This document shows positions 16,626 through 26,945 of a DNA stretch of 64,000 nt, one piece after another; the first letter of the stretch is position 1, and each line of letters opens with the position of its first letter. The position numbers and the translations under genes are program-made. A model generated the notes under the pieces. The model ran no database searches. It saw only the letters and a list, made by a program, of their open reading frames with translations, and was not told the DNA's origin. The stretch is from Acinetobacter variabilis (GTDB lineage Bacteria; Pseudomonadota; Gammaproteobacteria; Pseudomonadales; Moraxellaceae), in NCBI RefSeq assembly GCF_000369625.1, contig NZ_KB850113.1, positions 752,641-816,640 of the forward strand, written 5' to 3'.

Positions 16626-17135
16626 TTACTCAGAAATGATTTTTGCAGATTCGATCACAACGTTCTCTAAAGGAACGTCAGCGTGGTAGCCACGGTTGCC
16701 AGTGCGAACGCCTTTGATTGCATCAACAACGTCCATGCCTTCAACTACTTTACCAAATACGGCATAACCCCAACCTTGTGCAGTTTTGCCAGTGTGGTTA
16801 AGGAAAGAGTTGTTTTTCACGTTAATGAAGAACTGAGCAGAAGCAGAGTGAGGTGCTTGAGTACGTGCCATTGCAATGGTACCTACATCGTTGCTTAAAC
16901 CGTTGTCAGCTTCGTTTTCAATCGCATCACGTGTTGCTTTTTCTTTGAAGTTTTCATCCATGCCGCCGCCTTGGATCATGAAACCATCAATAACGCGGTG
17001 GAAAATTACGCCGTCATAAAAACCGTCACGTACATATTGCAAGAAGTTAGCTACTGTTTTAGGTGCTTTTTCAGCGTTTAATTCAAGAACAATACGACCT
17101 TTATTGGTGTTTAATTCGACTTGAGGAAAACTCAT
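16626..17135 (-). CDS. ppiB: Cyclophilin-type peptidyl-prolyl cis-trans isomerase (PpiB-like)
   Basis: A 169-residue cytoplasmic cyclophilin (no signal peptide). Active-site residues are visible in [15 protein letters not shown] (the catalytic Arg), [18 protein letters not shown] (Gln, Phe) and [17 protein letters not shown]. Same length and layout as E. coli PpiB (164). It catalyses proline isomerisation in protein folding. ATG with an AGGAG ribosome binding site upstream on the minus strand (GGAGATTACACA). Confidence 0.95.
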   Translation of the reverse strand: MSFPQVELNTNKGRIVLELNAEKAPKTVANFLQYVRDGFYDGVIFHRVIDGFMIQGGGMDENFKEKATRDAIENEADNGLSNDVGTIAMARTQAPHSASAQFFINVKNNSFLNHTGKTAQGWGYAVFGKVVEGMDVVDAIKGVRTGNRGYHADVPLENVVIESAKIISE

Positions 17136-17565
17136 TGTGTAATCTCCTAATCATGGACTAATGCCATGGTTTTTTCTGAATGAAGGAAGCATAAGCAAAC
17201 TACAATCGACAAGGCAAGCAAAAACATAATTTTCTTTGTTAAAAACATAAAAATCGTATCTTATTTATGCATTGATTTACAAAGTCATTTCTTCGAGATC
17301 ATTCGTCTTTATAAAGCTTGTCTGACCCTAAGAGCATGCACTGATCTGTTGGCTCAGTCAAAAGCGGATATTTTACGATTTGGTAAGCTATTGTATTTTC
17401 CAATTTGAAAATGAACGAATTGAAATCAAATACCTAAGTTAACGGTTGAGAGATCATTCACCTATAGTTAAACTAAAGAACCTTTATTTAGTGAATACAG
17501 TTAGACCGCGTGAGCTACTGCATATTCATTAATCCCTTTTTAACTTTAGAAGTGAATGATTAATC
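17136..17565. other. 430-base gap between divergent ppiB and glnS
   Basis: AT-rich and without a convincing small gene, tRNA or hairpin of note. It should hold the ppiB promoter (left) and the glnS promoter (right; see the TTGAGA/TAAACT pair). I see no riboswitch or T-box-like fold. Confidence 0.5.
17446..17474 (+). promoter_or_regulatory. Possible glnS promoter
   Basis: TTGAGA, a 17-base spacer and TAAACT, leaving a leader of about 85 bases before the glnS ATG. Motif match only. Confidence 0.35.
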
Positions 17566-19293
17566 ATGAAGCCAAATGATGTTGTGACGTCTCTGCCCGA
17601 CAACCCGACCCAAAATAAGAATGCAGTCGATTCAGCGCAGCAGCAGGAACAACAACCAGGCTTAGACTTTGTACGTCAGGTGATTACTGACGATCTAGCA
17701 GCTGGCCGTACCCAGCAAGTGGTCACCCGTTTTCCGCCTGAACCAAATGGTTATTTGCATATTGGTCATGTTAAAGCGATCTGCCTGAACTTCGGTATTG
17801 CTGAAGAATTTGGTGGCCTGTGCAACCTGCGTTTTGATGATACCAACCCCGATGCAGAAGAGCAGGAATATGTGGATGGTATTGCCAATGATGTGAAATG
17901 GCTGGGCTTCCAGTGGAATGGTGAACCACGCTATGCATCAAGTTATTTTGACCAGTTATATGCATGGGCAATTCAACTGATTGAACAGGGCGATGCCTAT
18001 GTGGATCTACAAACTCCGGAAGAGATCAAGCTAAACCGCGGTAACTTCGTAGAGCCAGGTAAAAACTCGCCACAACGCGATGCGACTGTGGAAGAAAACC
18101 TTGAGCGTTTCGAAAAAATGCGCACTGGTGAATATGCTGAAGGCGAAGCGGTATTGCGTGCCAAGATAGATATGAACTCGCCAAATGTGCATATGCGTGA
18201 TCCGATTCTGTATCGTATTCTGCATTCTGCGCATCACCAGACTGGCGATAAATGGAAAATTTATCCAATGTACGACTATGCGCATCCATTATCAGATGCG
18301 ATTGAAGGCATTACACACTCACTTTGTACACTGGAATTCCAAGATCACCGTCCATTCTATGACTGGGTGGTGGAAAAAGTTAAATCGCCATCTGTGCCAC
18401 GTCAGTACGAATCTAGCCGCCTGAATGTTGATTACACCATCACTTCTAAACGTAAGCTGCGCAAGCTGGTTGAAGGTGGTTATGTCAATGGGTGGGATGA
18501 TCCACGTATGCCGACTGTTGTGGGTATGCGCCGTCGTGGTTTCACCCCTGAAGGTCTGCGTGATTTCTGTAAGCGTGTAGGTGTGTCTAAAGTCGATGGC
18601 AGTATCGTTGATGTAGCAATGCTTGAATATTGCATCCGTCAATCTTTAGAAAATACTGCAGCTCGCGGTATGGCAGTATTGAATCCATTAAAAGTGACTT
18701 TAACCAATCTGCCAGCGGATATGGATCTTACTCATTCACGTCATCCAAACGTGGATATGGGCGAACGTATTATTCCGCTCACTTCAGAAATCTATATCGA
18801 CCGTAAAGACTTTGAGGAAGAGCCACCTAAAGGCTTCAAACGTCTGATTCCGGGCGGTGAAGTGCGTCTTCGTCATGCTTATGTCATCAAATGTGATGAA
18901 GTGATTAAAGATGCGAACGGTGAAGTAGTTGAACTGAAGTGCTCAATCGATCCTGAAACTTTAGGTAAAAATCCTGAAGGCCGTAAGGTAAAAGGTGTGG
19001 TTCACTGGGTATCTGCAAGCAAAGGTGTTCCTGCTGAAGTTCGCATTTACGATCGTCTGTTCACTGAATCTGATCCAGAAACTGGTGATGACTTCCTGGC
19101 GAATCTGAATCCTGAATCATTGAAAGTGGTTCAAGCAGTTATTGAGCCTGCACTGGCTCAGGCAAAACCGGAAGATCGTTTCCAATTTGAACGTGAAGGC
19201 TATTTTGTAGCGGATCAATATGATCATACAAGCGACAAACCAGTATTCAACCGTATTCTGGATCTGAAAGACAGCTTTAAACCTGGCAAATAA
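17566..19293 (+). CDS. glnS: Glutaminyl-tRNA synthetase
   Basis: A 575-residue class I synthetase that charges tRNA-Gln. The signature [18 protein letters not shown] contains the HIGH motif, and the second ATP motif appears as ITSKRKL (E. coli has MSKRKL). The DTNP and [16 protein letters not shown] blocks separate GlnS from GluRS. Compared with E. coli (554 residues) there are about 20 extra N-terminal residues, Gln/Asn-rich (QQQEQQPG), before the conserved LDFVRQVI. Presence of GlnS fits gammaproteobacteria. Own terminator follows. Confidence 0.98.
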   Translation: MKPNDVVTSLPDNPTQNKNAVDSAQQQEQQPGLDFVRQVITDDLAAGRTQQVVTRFPPEPNGYLHIGHVKAICLNFGIAEEFGGLCNLRFDDTNPDAEEQEYVDGIANDVKWLGFQWNGEPRYASSYFDQLYAWAIQLIEQGDAYVDLQTPEEIKLNRGNFVEPGKNSPQRDATVEENLERFEKMRTGEYAEGEAVLRAKIDMNSPNVHMRDPILYRILHSAHHQTGDKWKIYPMYDYAHPLSDAIEGITHSLCTLEFQDHRPFYDWVVEKVKSPSVPRQYESSRLNVDYTITSKRKLRKLVEGGYVNGWDDPRMPTVVGMRRRGFTPEGLRDFCKRVGVSKVDGSIVDVAMLEYCIRQSLENTAARGMAVLNPLKVTLTNLPADMDLTHSRHPNVDMGERIIPLTSEIYIDRKDFEEEPPKGFKRLIPGGEVRLRHAYVIKCDEVIKDANGEVVELKCSIDPETLGKNPEGRKVKGVVHWVSASKGVPAEVRIYDRLFTESDPETGDDFLANLNPESLKVVQAVIEPALAQAKPEDRFQFEREGYFVADQYDHTSDKPVFNRILDLKDSFKPGK

Positions 19294-19309
19294 TTTAAGC
19301 TAAATCTCT

Positions 19310-19335
19310 AAAAAGCCCAACTCCGATTGGGCTTT
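19310..19335 (+). terminator. Intrinsic terminator of glnS
   Basis: AAAAGCCCAA/TTGGGCTTTT stem with CTCCGA loop and T tail. Confidence 0.85.
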
Positions 19336-19359
19336 TTCAATCGTGGCAGGGAAGAATGA

Positions 19360-20271
19360 ATGATTGTTCGTGATAAAAGTAATAGCTTTAGTCTGCTGTT
19401 TGCATGGCATGGCACAATTTTGCCTAAAGTTTTGCCTGCCTTGGGACTGGTAATTTTTCTTTCAGGCTTGCTAGTTTATCTGCGTCAGGCGCATTTTTTT
19501 AGCTTTCCTGCAGTGCCAGCCATTGGCTTTACCATCTTCGGGGTGATTCTGTCGATCTTTCTCAGCTTTCGTAATACCGCCTGTTATGACCGCTGGTGGG
19601 AAGGACGCAAGCTGTGGGGAGCGCTGATTGCTACGACACGTCATTTATGTCGTGATAGTTACGTCCTTGATGATCAGTCACGTGAAATCCTGTTGTATCG
19701 AATGATGCTGTTCACTCATTTATTACGTGACCGTTTGAGACAGCAACAGCAAAGTATTCAGCATTACCAGGCCCACACTGGTTTTGAAGCTGCTACATAT
19801 GAACAATTGCCCACGCATATCAATGCATCACAATGGGTACTGGAACAGATCCAGAAAGATTTGGTTCTGCTCTATAAACAGGGCAAAATCACAGATATTA
19901 TTTATAACAACCTGAATCAGCATACAGTGGCTTTAGGCGATATACAGGCGGGTTGTGACCGGATCCTGTCGACGCCGTTACCATTTTCCTATTCGGTGCT
20001 GTTGCATCGTGCTGTTTATTCTTTCTGTTTTATCCTGCCATTTAGTCTGGAAGCCAGTCTTGGTTTATGGACTCCGATTCTAGTCGGCCTGATTGCTTAT
20101 ATGCTGTTAGGGTTAGATGAGCTGAGTGCGGAACTGGAAGAGCCTTTTGGGCTTCAGGATAATGATCTGCCTTTAGACTCTATTGTGAGATTGATCGAAC
20201 GTGAAACCCTGAGTTCTTTAGGACAAGAACTACCTGAAGCGATTAAAGTCCAAAAAGCTTATTTAACTTAG
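19360..20271 (+). CDS. Bestrophin-family (UPF0187/YneE-like) membrane protein
   Basis: A 303-residue protein of the bestrophin/RFP-TM family, recognised from an N-terminal helix pair (VLPALGLVIFLSGLLVYL, AIGFTIFGVILSIFLSF), the hallmark FRNTACYDRWWEGRKLWG, a cytoplasmic helical region, and two later helices (SYSVLLHRAVYSFCFILP, ILVGLIAYMLLGLDELSAE) ending in the ELEEPFG motif. Bacterial relatives form pentameric cation or anion channels. An AGGGAAG ribosome binding site precedes the ATG. The LRAT-like gene on the opposite strand is convergent. Confidence 0.9.
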   Translation: MIVRDKSNSFSLLFAWHGTILPKVLPALGLVIFLSGLLVYLRQAHFFSFPAVPAIGFTIFGVILSIFLSFRNTACYDRWWEGRKLWGALIATTRHLCRDSYVLDDQSREILLYRMMLFTHLLRDRLRQQQQSIQHYQAHTGFEAATYEQLPTHINASQWVLEQIQKDLVLLYKQGKITDIIYNNLNQHTVALGDIQAGCDRILSTPLPFSYSVLLHRAVYSFCFILPFSLEASLGLWTPILVGLIAYMLLGLDELSAELEEPFGLQDNDLPLDSIVRLIERETLSSLGQELPEAIKVQKAYLT

Positions 20272-20388
20272 GTTTAAACTGATTTTATTGAAAGGCTAAT
20301 CATTAAATAAATCAAATGAAAGTCATCTTATTTTTAAATTATTTTTAAATAGCTATCTTAAAAACTTTAATAGCAAAAAACTAAAACC

Positions 20389-20952
20389 TTAACGATGTTT
20401 TAAATGATTGCCAAGATCTGGGCTATTGTTTTTGACCTGCTCATGTAGCTCACGATATTGCTCTAAACGTTGTTTGGCCTTGTCACGAAGCTTTTTCTTG
20501 ATATAGAGGGCTAGAGCGAAACAGGTGGTCGTCAAGGTCAGGAAAAGGCTATTCATAAAGCTCATCATGGAGCTGATATAACCGATCGTCGTTAGGCGAT
20601 TCATCATCTGAATGACTTGTGGGCTGCTTTCTATACCAGTGATTGCCCAAGTACAGAGATGTTCACAATTATTAATAATCAGGTGATAGTTATTTTCATG
20701 CATTCTGGAACGCATACGACGCACGACTTTACGGCCTTTATATTTTGCTGAGGCATAATACTGGATCTGAATCAGTTTGCCGTTGCTGAATTTCTCAATT
20801 GAGGTGATTTCAATTGGATGCTTCTTAAATAAATGTGCAAAACCGGAATAGTGGATGACACGACCACGCCCGGCATAAATCCCGTGATGAGTATAACCGA
20901 AATGTTTAACCATAAGATGCGCACCTATGGGAAACCGTTTAGTTCGCTGCAT
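20389..20952 (-). CDS. LRAT/NlpC-P60-like protein with C-terminal membrane segment
   Basis: A 187-residue protein. Residues 8-100 match the lecithin-retinol-acyltransferase-like permuted papain fold: GAHLMVKHFGYTHHGIYAG with His23, a second His in RVIHYSG, and NNCEHLC with the likely nucleophile Cys96. A hydrophobic segment follows (about 128-150), then a charged Lys/Arg/Gln-rich tail. Eukaryotic relatives are acyltransferases or phospholipases; bacterial members are mostly uncharacterised. The membrane segment suggests lipid substrates or tail-anchoring. No Shine-Dalgarno is obvious at the chosen ATG, but later starts would cut into the domain. Confidence 0.8.
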   Translation of the reverse strand: MQRTKRFPIGAHLMVKHFGYTHHGIYAGRGRVIHYSGFAHLFKKHPIEITSIEKFSNGKLIQIQYYASAKYKGRKVVRRMRSRMHENNYHLIINNCEHLCTWAITGIESSPQVIQMMNRLTTIGYISSMMSFMNSLFLTLTTTCFALALYIKKKLRDKAKQRLEQYRELHEQVKNNSPDLGNHLKHR

Positions 20953-21342
20953 GTAAAGATTAAGCCATTTAATAACAAGTGTATTTTAAACAGCAAGTGT
21001 ACTGTTTTTTTGTGAATTAATCGATGTTTTAGGGCTTAATTCTATCCAGAATTCGTTGTCTAGACAGTCATCTTTAAATTTCTCAAACCTTATAAATGTT
21101 GTATGTGAACTGATTAAGGCAAATCTAAAATTATAATGTCTAAATAGCCTAAGCAAATATGAAAAGTCATTTATCTGCATATTTGAAAAGAAGTAAATAT
21201 ATAGACACATAGACACTTAGGTTTAGATATAAGGAGTAGGTTCAATTTGATTGAAAGCAAAGAGGGGTAGGCAAAAATCCAAATGATAGATATAAAAAAA
21301 GCATTTGCGTATGCAAATGCTTTTTATCAAGACCTAAGCTGC
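20953..21342. other. 390-base gap, no convincing gene
   Basis: AT-rich. A minus-strand reading frame of 76 codons (20986-21216) has no recognisable domain and no ribosome binding site that I trust. A 19-base string at 21139-21157 recurs at 61204-61222. The right end holds the terminator of the following minus-strand gene. Confidence 0.45.
21294..21325. terminator. Intrinsic terminator
   Basis: GCATTTGC/GCAAATGC stem, GTAT loop, A run left and T run right; terminates the small minus-strand gene at 21343. Confidence 0.85.
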
Positions 21343-21567
21343 TTATTGCAGCGGCAGGTGCTGAAGTTCATTGAGTTCTTTACGGCTGTAACCGCGAGAA
21401 GCTAGAACTTTTTTGATTCCGATAATGATATCTTCATCAGTTGCTTTAGACAGTGCTTCAAGGAGCTGTTCATTTGTCTTGCAAGAGCAATCATTTTCAA
21501 CACAAGCAATCTGGTTCTTGTGTTCATTTTGTTGTTCATCTGAAAACAACTTCTGCCAGAAACTCAT
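21343..21567 (-). CDS. Hypothetical protein, 74 residues
   Basis: A small soluble protein starting MSFWQKLFSDEQQ, with a Cys cluster (ACVENDCSC) and an Ala/Glu-rich helical second half (LLEALSKATDEDIIIGIKKVLASRGYSRKEL). I do not recognise the family. The ATG at 21567 is chosen because AAGG lies at good spacing; an upstream start at 21582 would add five residues. A strong terminator just after the stop supports expression. The three Cys within eight residues could bind metal. Confidence 0.65.
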   Translation of the reverse strand: MSFWQKLFSDEQQNEHKNQIACVENDCSCKTNEQLLEALSKATDEDIIIGIKKVLASRGYSRKELNELQHLPLQ

Positions 21568-21809
21568 AGAGCCTTCATACACAACCTAACATAGGGTGAA
21601 ATATATCCAATTTAATAAATAAAGCAATAGGCCCTATGTGATAAAAGCAGCAGTCAGTATTTTAAATTTTCGATTGTAGAAGAGATTTTGAACGATATTA
21701 TTTGATTGAAACAAGATAATTCATGGATAAGTTACTAATTTTATGTATAAAAAATGGAGCTAACAAAAGCTCCATTTATGTAACAAAAAAATAAATTGAA
21801 ACAATATTT

Positions 21810-22892
21810 TTAGCGTTTTTCCAGCAGTACTCCGGACTCTACATGATGGGTATAAGGGAACTGATCGAATAGGGCAAACTTGGTAATTTTATGGGTTTGG
21901 GACAGTTGTTTCAGATTGTCATGTAATGTGTCCGGATTGCAAGAAATGTAGATGATTCGTTCAAAGCGCTGTAGCAGTTTCAATGTTTCATCATCGATCC
22001 CTGCACGTGGGGGATCGACGAATACCGTATCGAAGTCATAAGTCGACAGGTCAATATTGGCTTCTTGTAGACGGCGGAAAGTACGATCACCATTAAAAGC
22101 TTGTGTAAATTCTTCCGCAGATAGACGTGCTACCTGAATATTGTCGATACCGTTCTGCTCGATATTCCATTCAGCCGCATACACAGATGACTTGGCCAAT
22201 TCAGTTGCCAATGCACGACGGAAACGGGTAGACAATGGCAGGGTAAAGTTACCATTGCCACAGTAAAGCTCTAACAGGTCTTTATCAGACTGCTGCGCGG
22301 CATTACATGCCCATTCCAGCATTTTCTGGCAGACTTGCGCATTGGGTTGAGTAAAGCTGCTTTCGATCTGTTTGTACTGATATTTGCGGTCAAATACACT
22401 GAGTTCTTCTACGACAAACTCATCGCTCAAGACAAATTTCTGGCCACGGCTACGACCAATCAGCTTGATCTTTAATTTTTCAGCTATTGCTTTAGCTGCA
22501 GGTTCCCAGCTTTCATCCAGCTTGCGGTGATAGATCAGGGAAACCAGTACTTCACCTTTTAGTGTTGCCAGGAAATGCACTTCAAATAGGCGGTGACCCA
22601 GCGTTGCATCGGCTTTGAAGGCTTCTAGTAATTGCGGCATTAAGTCATTAATACTGCGGTCAGCCACAGGGAATTCATTAATACGGATCACTTTTTTATT
22701 ATTGTTCTCATCACGCTCAAACATGGCATAGAACAGGTCATCTTCAGTATGCCAGATCCTGAATTCAGCACGCATGCGATAGTACTGTTCAGGTGACTCA
22801 AATACTTCAAGGGCAGGTGGTTGATATTCGGCAAATTGTGCGCTAATGCGTTCAACTTTGGCATCCAGTTGTTGCTGATAAGATGAGGTCAT
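21810..22892 (-). CDS. trmA: tRNA (uracil-5-)-methyltransferase TrmA
   Basis: A 360-residue SAM-dependent enzyme that forms ribothymidine at U54 of tRNA. Evidence: N-terminal [18 protein letters not shown], the SAM motif [24 protein letters not shown], and the catalytic Cys/Glu region [13 protein letters not shown] followed by the C-terminal [10 protein letters not shown]. Length is as in E. coli (366), and no TRAM domain or iron-sulfur motif is present, which separates it from RlmC/RlmD. Single gene. Confidence 0.96.
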   Translation of the reverse strand: MTSSYQQQLDAKVERISAQFAEYQPPALEVFESPEQYYRMRAEFRIWHTEDDLFYAMFERDENNNKKVIRINEFPVADRSINDLMPQLLEAFKADATLGHRLFEVHFLATLKGEVLVSLIYHRKLDESWEPAAKAIAEKLKIKLIGRSRGQKFVLSDEFVVEELSVFDRKYQYKQIESSFTQPNAQVCQKMLEWACNAAQQSDKDLLELYCGNGNFTLPLSTRFRRALATELAKSSVYAAEWNIEQNGIDNIQVARLSAEEFTQAFNGDRTFRRLQEANIDLSTYDFDTVFVDPPRAGIDDETLKLLQRFERIIYISCNPDTLHDNLKQLSQTHKITKFALFDQFPYTHHVESGVLLEKR

Positions 22893-22991
22893 ATGCAGTA
22901 AAAAATCGCAAATATTTTGAAAGCCAAGATGGTAGCAAAAATTTGCTGTTCTGCCTAAGACTATTCAGGGAAACAGGCTGGAAAAGCAGTT

Positions 22992-23030
22992 AAAAAAAGG
23001 CCAAATCTTCAAAGGGGAGAGATTTGGCCA
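22992..23030 (-). terminator. Intrinsic terminator of putA
   Basis: Nine-base stem GGCCAAATC/GATTTGGCC with a T run on the minus strand, just past the putA stop. Confidence 0.85.
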
Positions 23031-23071
23031 TAAGAGGAAAGGGATTAAAATAATCTCAGTACTAAAGCTTT

Positions 23072-26000
23072 TTACAGACCTGACATGGTCATGAGACTGG
23101 CATTACCACCTGCAGCTGCGGTATTGATACTGATTGCACGTTCAATCACGAAACGCTCCACTGGAATCTCATAATTTCCTGAGCTTAAATGCGTGATACC
23201 TACAATAGCTCCTTGTCGTCTTGCAATACGTTGCTGCAAATCCATCAATGCAGAGGTCTTGCCATGATGCAGTACAGCTTCAAAATCACCTGATTCAATA
23301 TCCTTGATAACTTTAATGGCCTTCACCACACTCGCGGGCATACTTTGCAGATACTTGAGTATAAAAGTATTGTCTGCCAGTACAGCCGGACGGCTACCGA
23401 CCGATAAAATTGACAAGATTTGCTGAATCTGATCCATATCATTTTCTGCTAGTGATAACACACTCTCACGCGGCAAGATCAAGTACTGGTTTTCTTCACC
23501 CGTTGGACCTTGTAGGCTAAAGCTATGTACCGTTGTAATCTGAGCAGGAGCTTGCAAAGAAATTCTTGGGAAAGTCTTGTTTACCCAGGCCTTAAAGTCC
23601 TCTAACACCGGATTTCCAAAGGAAGCTTGGGCAGGCTGCATGGCATAAGGCTGAGCCAGTTTCTTCTCAGACACCTGATGCATTAAACGGTAGATATAAA
23701 GTGGACCGCCAGCTTTAGGACCAGTCCCAGACAGACCTTCACCACCGAAGGGTTGTACACCCACCACAGCACCGACAATATTGCGGTTGATATACAAGTT
23801 CCCGACATGCGCTTTTGAAATCACGGTTTGCATGGTTTCATCAATCCGGGTATGTAGGCCCATGGTTAGGCCATAACCTTTACTATTGATCTGATCTAGA
23901 AGTTGTGGCAGCTCACCGGCTTTATAGCTAATCAGATGCAGCACTGGACCAAAGACTTCACGTTCAAGATCATTCAAATTCGGCAGTTCAATCAAAGTTG
24001 GTGGGATGAAGGTACCTTGAGCTAGATCAAAAGCATCCTGATTAAACATTAGTTGATGAACTTTATGACCTTTACTGCGCATCTGCTCAATATGTTCCTG
24101 GATGTTTTGCTGTGCTTCGGCATCAATCACAGGACCGATATCCATTTTGAGTAGAACCGGATTACCGACTCGCAATTGCTGCATTGCACCTTTTAGCATC
24201 TTACGTACGGTATCTAGATTATCTTCCTGTACGCAGAGCACACGCAGGGCAGAACAGCGCTGACCAGCACTGTCAAAGGCTGAGTTAACTACATCCAGCA
24301 CAACCTGTTCGGTGAGCGCAGACGAATCTACGATCATGGCATTCTGACCACCAGTTTCGGCAATTAAAGTGACGCTTTCGCCAAACTGATTCAGGCGTGC
24401 TGCGACAGTTTTTTGCAGAATCTTCGCTACTTCGGTTGAACCGGTAAACATGATGCCCTGGATGCGTGAATCTTGGCTGAGTTGAGCACCAATGGTTTCA
24501 CCACGACCCGGTAATAATTGCAGTACATCTTGTGGAATACCCGCTTCCCAGAGAATCTGCACAGCTTGAGCGGCAATCAACGGAGTCTGTTCAGCAGGTT
24601 TTGCGATGACTGTATTGCCAGCAACCAATGCCGCCGAAATCTGTCCGGTAAAGATCGCTAACGGGAAGTTCCAAGGACTAATGCAGAGTACAGTTCCTAA
24701 AGGCTGAATATGTACATCATTAGACAGGTCCAGCATCTGGCCAGCATAGTAGCGTAGGAAGTCAATCGCTTCACGAACTTCGGCAATCGCATTGGCATAG
24801 GTTTTACCGGCTTCACGAGACAGTAGAACCATCAGTGGCAGTAAACGTTGTTGCATCAGGTCGGCGGCTTTGTTTAGGCAAGCAGCACGTTCATTCTTTG
24901 GCAGATTACTCCAAAAACTTTGTGCATTCACTGCCTGAGTCAGGGCAATTTCTGCCTGTTCAGTGGTGGCTTCATAGACAGTACCAACAACGTCCTGATG
25001 CTGTGCTGGATTGATAATCTGTACTGGATGACTACTATCGATTTCTGAGAAAGCAGTACCCATTGCAGCAGCCTGGAATTGACTATTCGCTAAGTCTGTT
25101 GCAACTTCATTTAAGGCTTGCAGGTTTGCATCATTGGCCAGGTCCAATCCGGACGAATTTGATCGCAGAGCACCGTATAAATCTTTTGGATAAGGGATTT
25201 TCGGATGTTTAGCACCTAAGGCATTTTCCTGTTGGGCTGCTTTTAAAATGGTTTGACGTGGATTCTCAATCAGGTCTTCGACTTTTAAATTTTTGTCGGC
25301 AATGCGATTCACGAATGAAGTATTGGCGCCATTTTCTAACAGACGACGCACCAGATAAGCCAGTAGAGTTTCATGGTTCCCGACAGGTGCATAGATCCGG
25401 CATGGAACACCGAGTTTTCCAGCAGCTTTGTCACCCACCACATTTTCGTATAGTGGTTCACCCATGCCATGCAGACACTGGAATTCGTATTGACCGGTAT
25501 AATAACGTTCTGGATTGGCTAGTTGGTAAATAGTGGCAACAGTCTGCGCATTATGCGTCGCAAATTGCGGGTAGATATAGTCCGGTTCTGCTAATAGTTT
25601 TCGTGCACAGGCAATATAGGATAGGTCAGTATGCACTTTACGGGTAAATACCGGATAATCTGACATGCCTTCAATTTGAGCTTTCTTGATTTCGCTATCC
25701 CAGTAAGCGCCTTTCACCAGACGAATCATCAGGCGTTTCTGGCTGCGTTTAGCCAGATCAATGATGTAATCCACGACATAGAAGCAGCGTTTCTGGTAAG
25801 CCTGAATCACGAAACCAATGCCTTTCCAGTTATTGAGTTCAGGTTCAAAACACAGGCGTTCTAAAAGCTCTAAGGAAATTTCCAGACGCTCGGTTTCTTC
25901 CGCATCGATATTCAGACCGATATTGTACTTTTTCGCCAGAACCGCCAGATTCAGTACTTTGCTATACAGTTCATCATTCACACGATCCATCTGTGAGCGT

Positions 26001-26827
26001 TGATAACGTGGATGCAGCGCAGACAGTTTAATGGAAATACCCGGGCCGTTATAAACATCTTTATCTGTTGATGCCTGACCGATGGCATGAATTGCATTTT
26101 GATAATCCTGATAATAACGTTCTGCATCCGGATCGGTTAGTGCTGCTTCACCCAGCATGTCATAAGAATATTGGAAACCTTTTTCTTCCAGACGTTCGGC
26201 ATTTTTCAGTGCTTCATCAATGGTTTCGCCAGTCACAAACTGTTCACCCATCATACGCATCGCCACATCGACCGCCTTGCGGATAATGCCACGGCCACTG
26301 CGTGCCAAAAGGCCAGTTAACAGACTTGACAGGCTTTTCTGTTGTGGGGTTTCCATCAGCTTTCCGGTCAGCATCAGTCCCCAGGCCGCAGCATTGACAA
26401 ACATCAGCTGGCTTTGCCCGAGATGTTCTTTCCAGTTGCCCTGATTGATCTTGTCACGAATCAGCAGGTCGCGGGTCGCCGTATCCGGAATACGCAGCAA
26501 AGCTTCTGCCAGACACATCAATGCGATACCTTCCTGAGAAGACAGCGAAAATTCCTGTAATAGCCCTTGTACAATGCCGGCCTTGCCACCTGAACCTTTA
26601 CGTTCACGCAAGGAATGCGCCAGATCAAAAGCCAGGTTTTGGATTTTGTCCGTCAGTTCAGAGGAAATTTCACTATGTTCCAGCAGGGTTTCCACGCACT
26701 CGGATTCTGCACGTCGCCATGCAGAATTAATGCGCTGTTCATATTCATTTTTATCCTTAAATTCAGCAATATAATTCGACTGCTGCATGGCATTCGAGTG
26801 CGAATTTGGGCGTAGGGTGGTGGACAT
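23072..26827 (-). CDS. putA: Bifunctional proline dehydrogenase / delta-1-pyrroline-5-carboxylate dehydrogenase PutA
   Basis: A 1251-residue enzyme oxidising proline to glutamate. Order: an alpha-helical arm domain (about 35-130), the FAD-binding proline dehydrogenase barrel (about 200-480; SIKLSALHPRYQR, RLVKGAYWDSEIK, ATHNAQTVA), the NAD-dependent P5C dehydrogenase (about 560-1050; GNTVIAKPAEQTPL, FTGSTEVAK, catalytic Cys858 in AGQRCSALR), and a C-terminal domain that covers the tunnel in long PutAs. The N-terminal ribbon-helix-helix repressor domain of E. coli PutA (1320 residues) is missing, so regulation should come from the divergent Lrp-type gene. putP lies beyond that gene. Confidence 0.97.
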   Translation of the reverse strand: MSTTLRPNSHSNAMQQSNYIAEFKDKNEYEQRINSAWRRAESECVETLLEHSEISSELTDKIQNLAFDLAHSLRERKGSGGKAGIVQGLLQEFSLSSQEGIALMCLAEALLRIPDTATRDLLIRDKINQGNWKEHLGQSQLMFVNAAAWGLMLTGKLMETPQQKSLSSLLTGLLARSGRGIIRKAVDVAMRMMGEQFVTGETIDEALKNAERLEEKGFQYSYDMLGEAALTDPDAERYYQDYQNAIHAIGQASTDKDVYNGPGISIKLSALHPRYQRSQMDRVNDELYSKVLNLAVLAKKYNIGLNIDAEETERLEISLELLERLCFEPELNNWKGIGFVIQAYQKRCFYVVDYIIDLAKRSQKRLMIRLVKGAYWDSEIKKAQIEGMSDYPVFTRKVHTDLSYIACARKLLAEPDYIYPQFATHNAQTVATIYQLANPERYYTGQYEFQCLHGMGEPLYENVVGDKAAGKLGVPCRIYAPVGNHETLLAYLVRRLLENGANTSFVNRIADKNLKVEDLIENPRQTILKAAQQENALGAKHPKIPYPKDLYGALRSNSSGLDLANDANLQALNEVATDLANSQFQAAAMGTAFSEIDSSHPVQIINPAQHQDVVGTVYEATTEQAEIALTQAVNAQSFWSNLPKNERAACLNKAADLMQQRLLPLMVLLSREAGKTYANAIAEVREAIDFLRYYAGQMLDLSNDVHIQPLGTVLCISPWNFPLAIFTGQISAALVAGNTVIAKPAEQTPLIAAQAVQILWEAGIPQDVLQLLPGRGETIGAQLSQDSRIQGIMFTGSTEVAKILQKTVAARLNQFGESVTLIAETGGQNAMIVDSSALTEQVVLDVVNSAFDSAGQRCSALRVLCVQEDNLDTVRKMLKGAMQQLRVGNPVLLKMDIGPVIDAEAQQNIQEHIEQMRSKGHKVHQLMFNQDAFDLAQGTFIPPTLIELPNLNDLEREVFGPVLHLISYKAGELPQLLDQINSKGYGLTMGLHTRIDETMQTVISKAHVGNLYINRNIVGAVVGVQPFGGEGLSGTGPKAGGPLYIYRLMHQVSEKKLAQPYAMQPAQASFGNPVLEDFKAWVNKTFPRISLQAPAQITTVHSFSLQGPTGEENQYLILPRESVLSLAENDMDQIQQILSILSVGSRPAVLADNTFILKYLQSMPASVVKAIKVIKDIESGDFEAVLHHGKTSALMDLQQRIARRQGAIVGITHLSSGNYEIPVERFVIERAISINTAAAGGNASLMTMSGL

Positions 26828-26858
26828 AGTGACTTCCTGTACTGCGTCAAACGGTTCT

Positions 26859-26886
26859 TTGAGTTGAATGAGTTTTAATCTATAAT
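26859..26886 (+). promoter_or_regulatory. Likely sigma-70 promoter of the Lrp-type regulator gene
   Basis: TTGAGT, a 16-base spacer and a perfect TATAAT, giving a leader of about 50 bases before the regulator ATG. It sits in the 118-base divergent region that must also hold the putA promoter. Confidence 0.5.
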
Positions 26887-26945
26887 CCCAAAATAATTGA
26901 CGAATATCTCACTATAGTTTGTATGATTTTTAGAGAATAATTCTA

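Noticed and set aside
17136..17565. T-box or other leader riboswitch before glnS
   Set aside because: No T-box consensus, no competing terminator hairpin, and gammaproteobacteria do not normally use T-boxes.
20986..21216. Minus-strand reading frame of 76 codons
   Set aside because: No ribosome binding site, odd composition, no recognised motif; it sits in an AT-rich gap and contains the 19-base repeated string.
25258..26815. Several plus-strand frames opposite putA
   Set aside because: All lie inside the well-supported putA gene and show no domain; they are antisense shadows.
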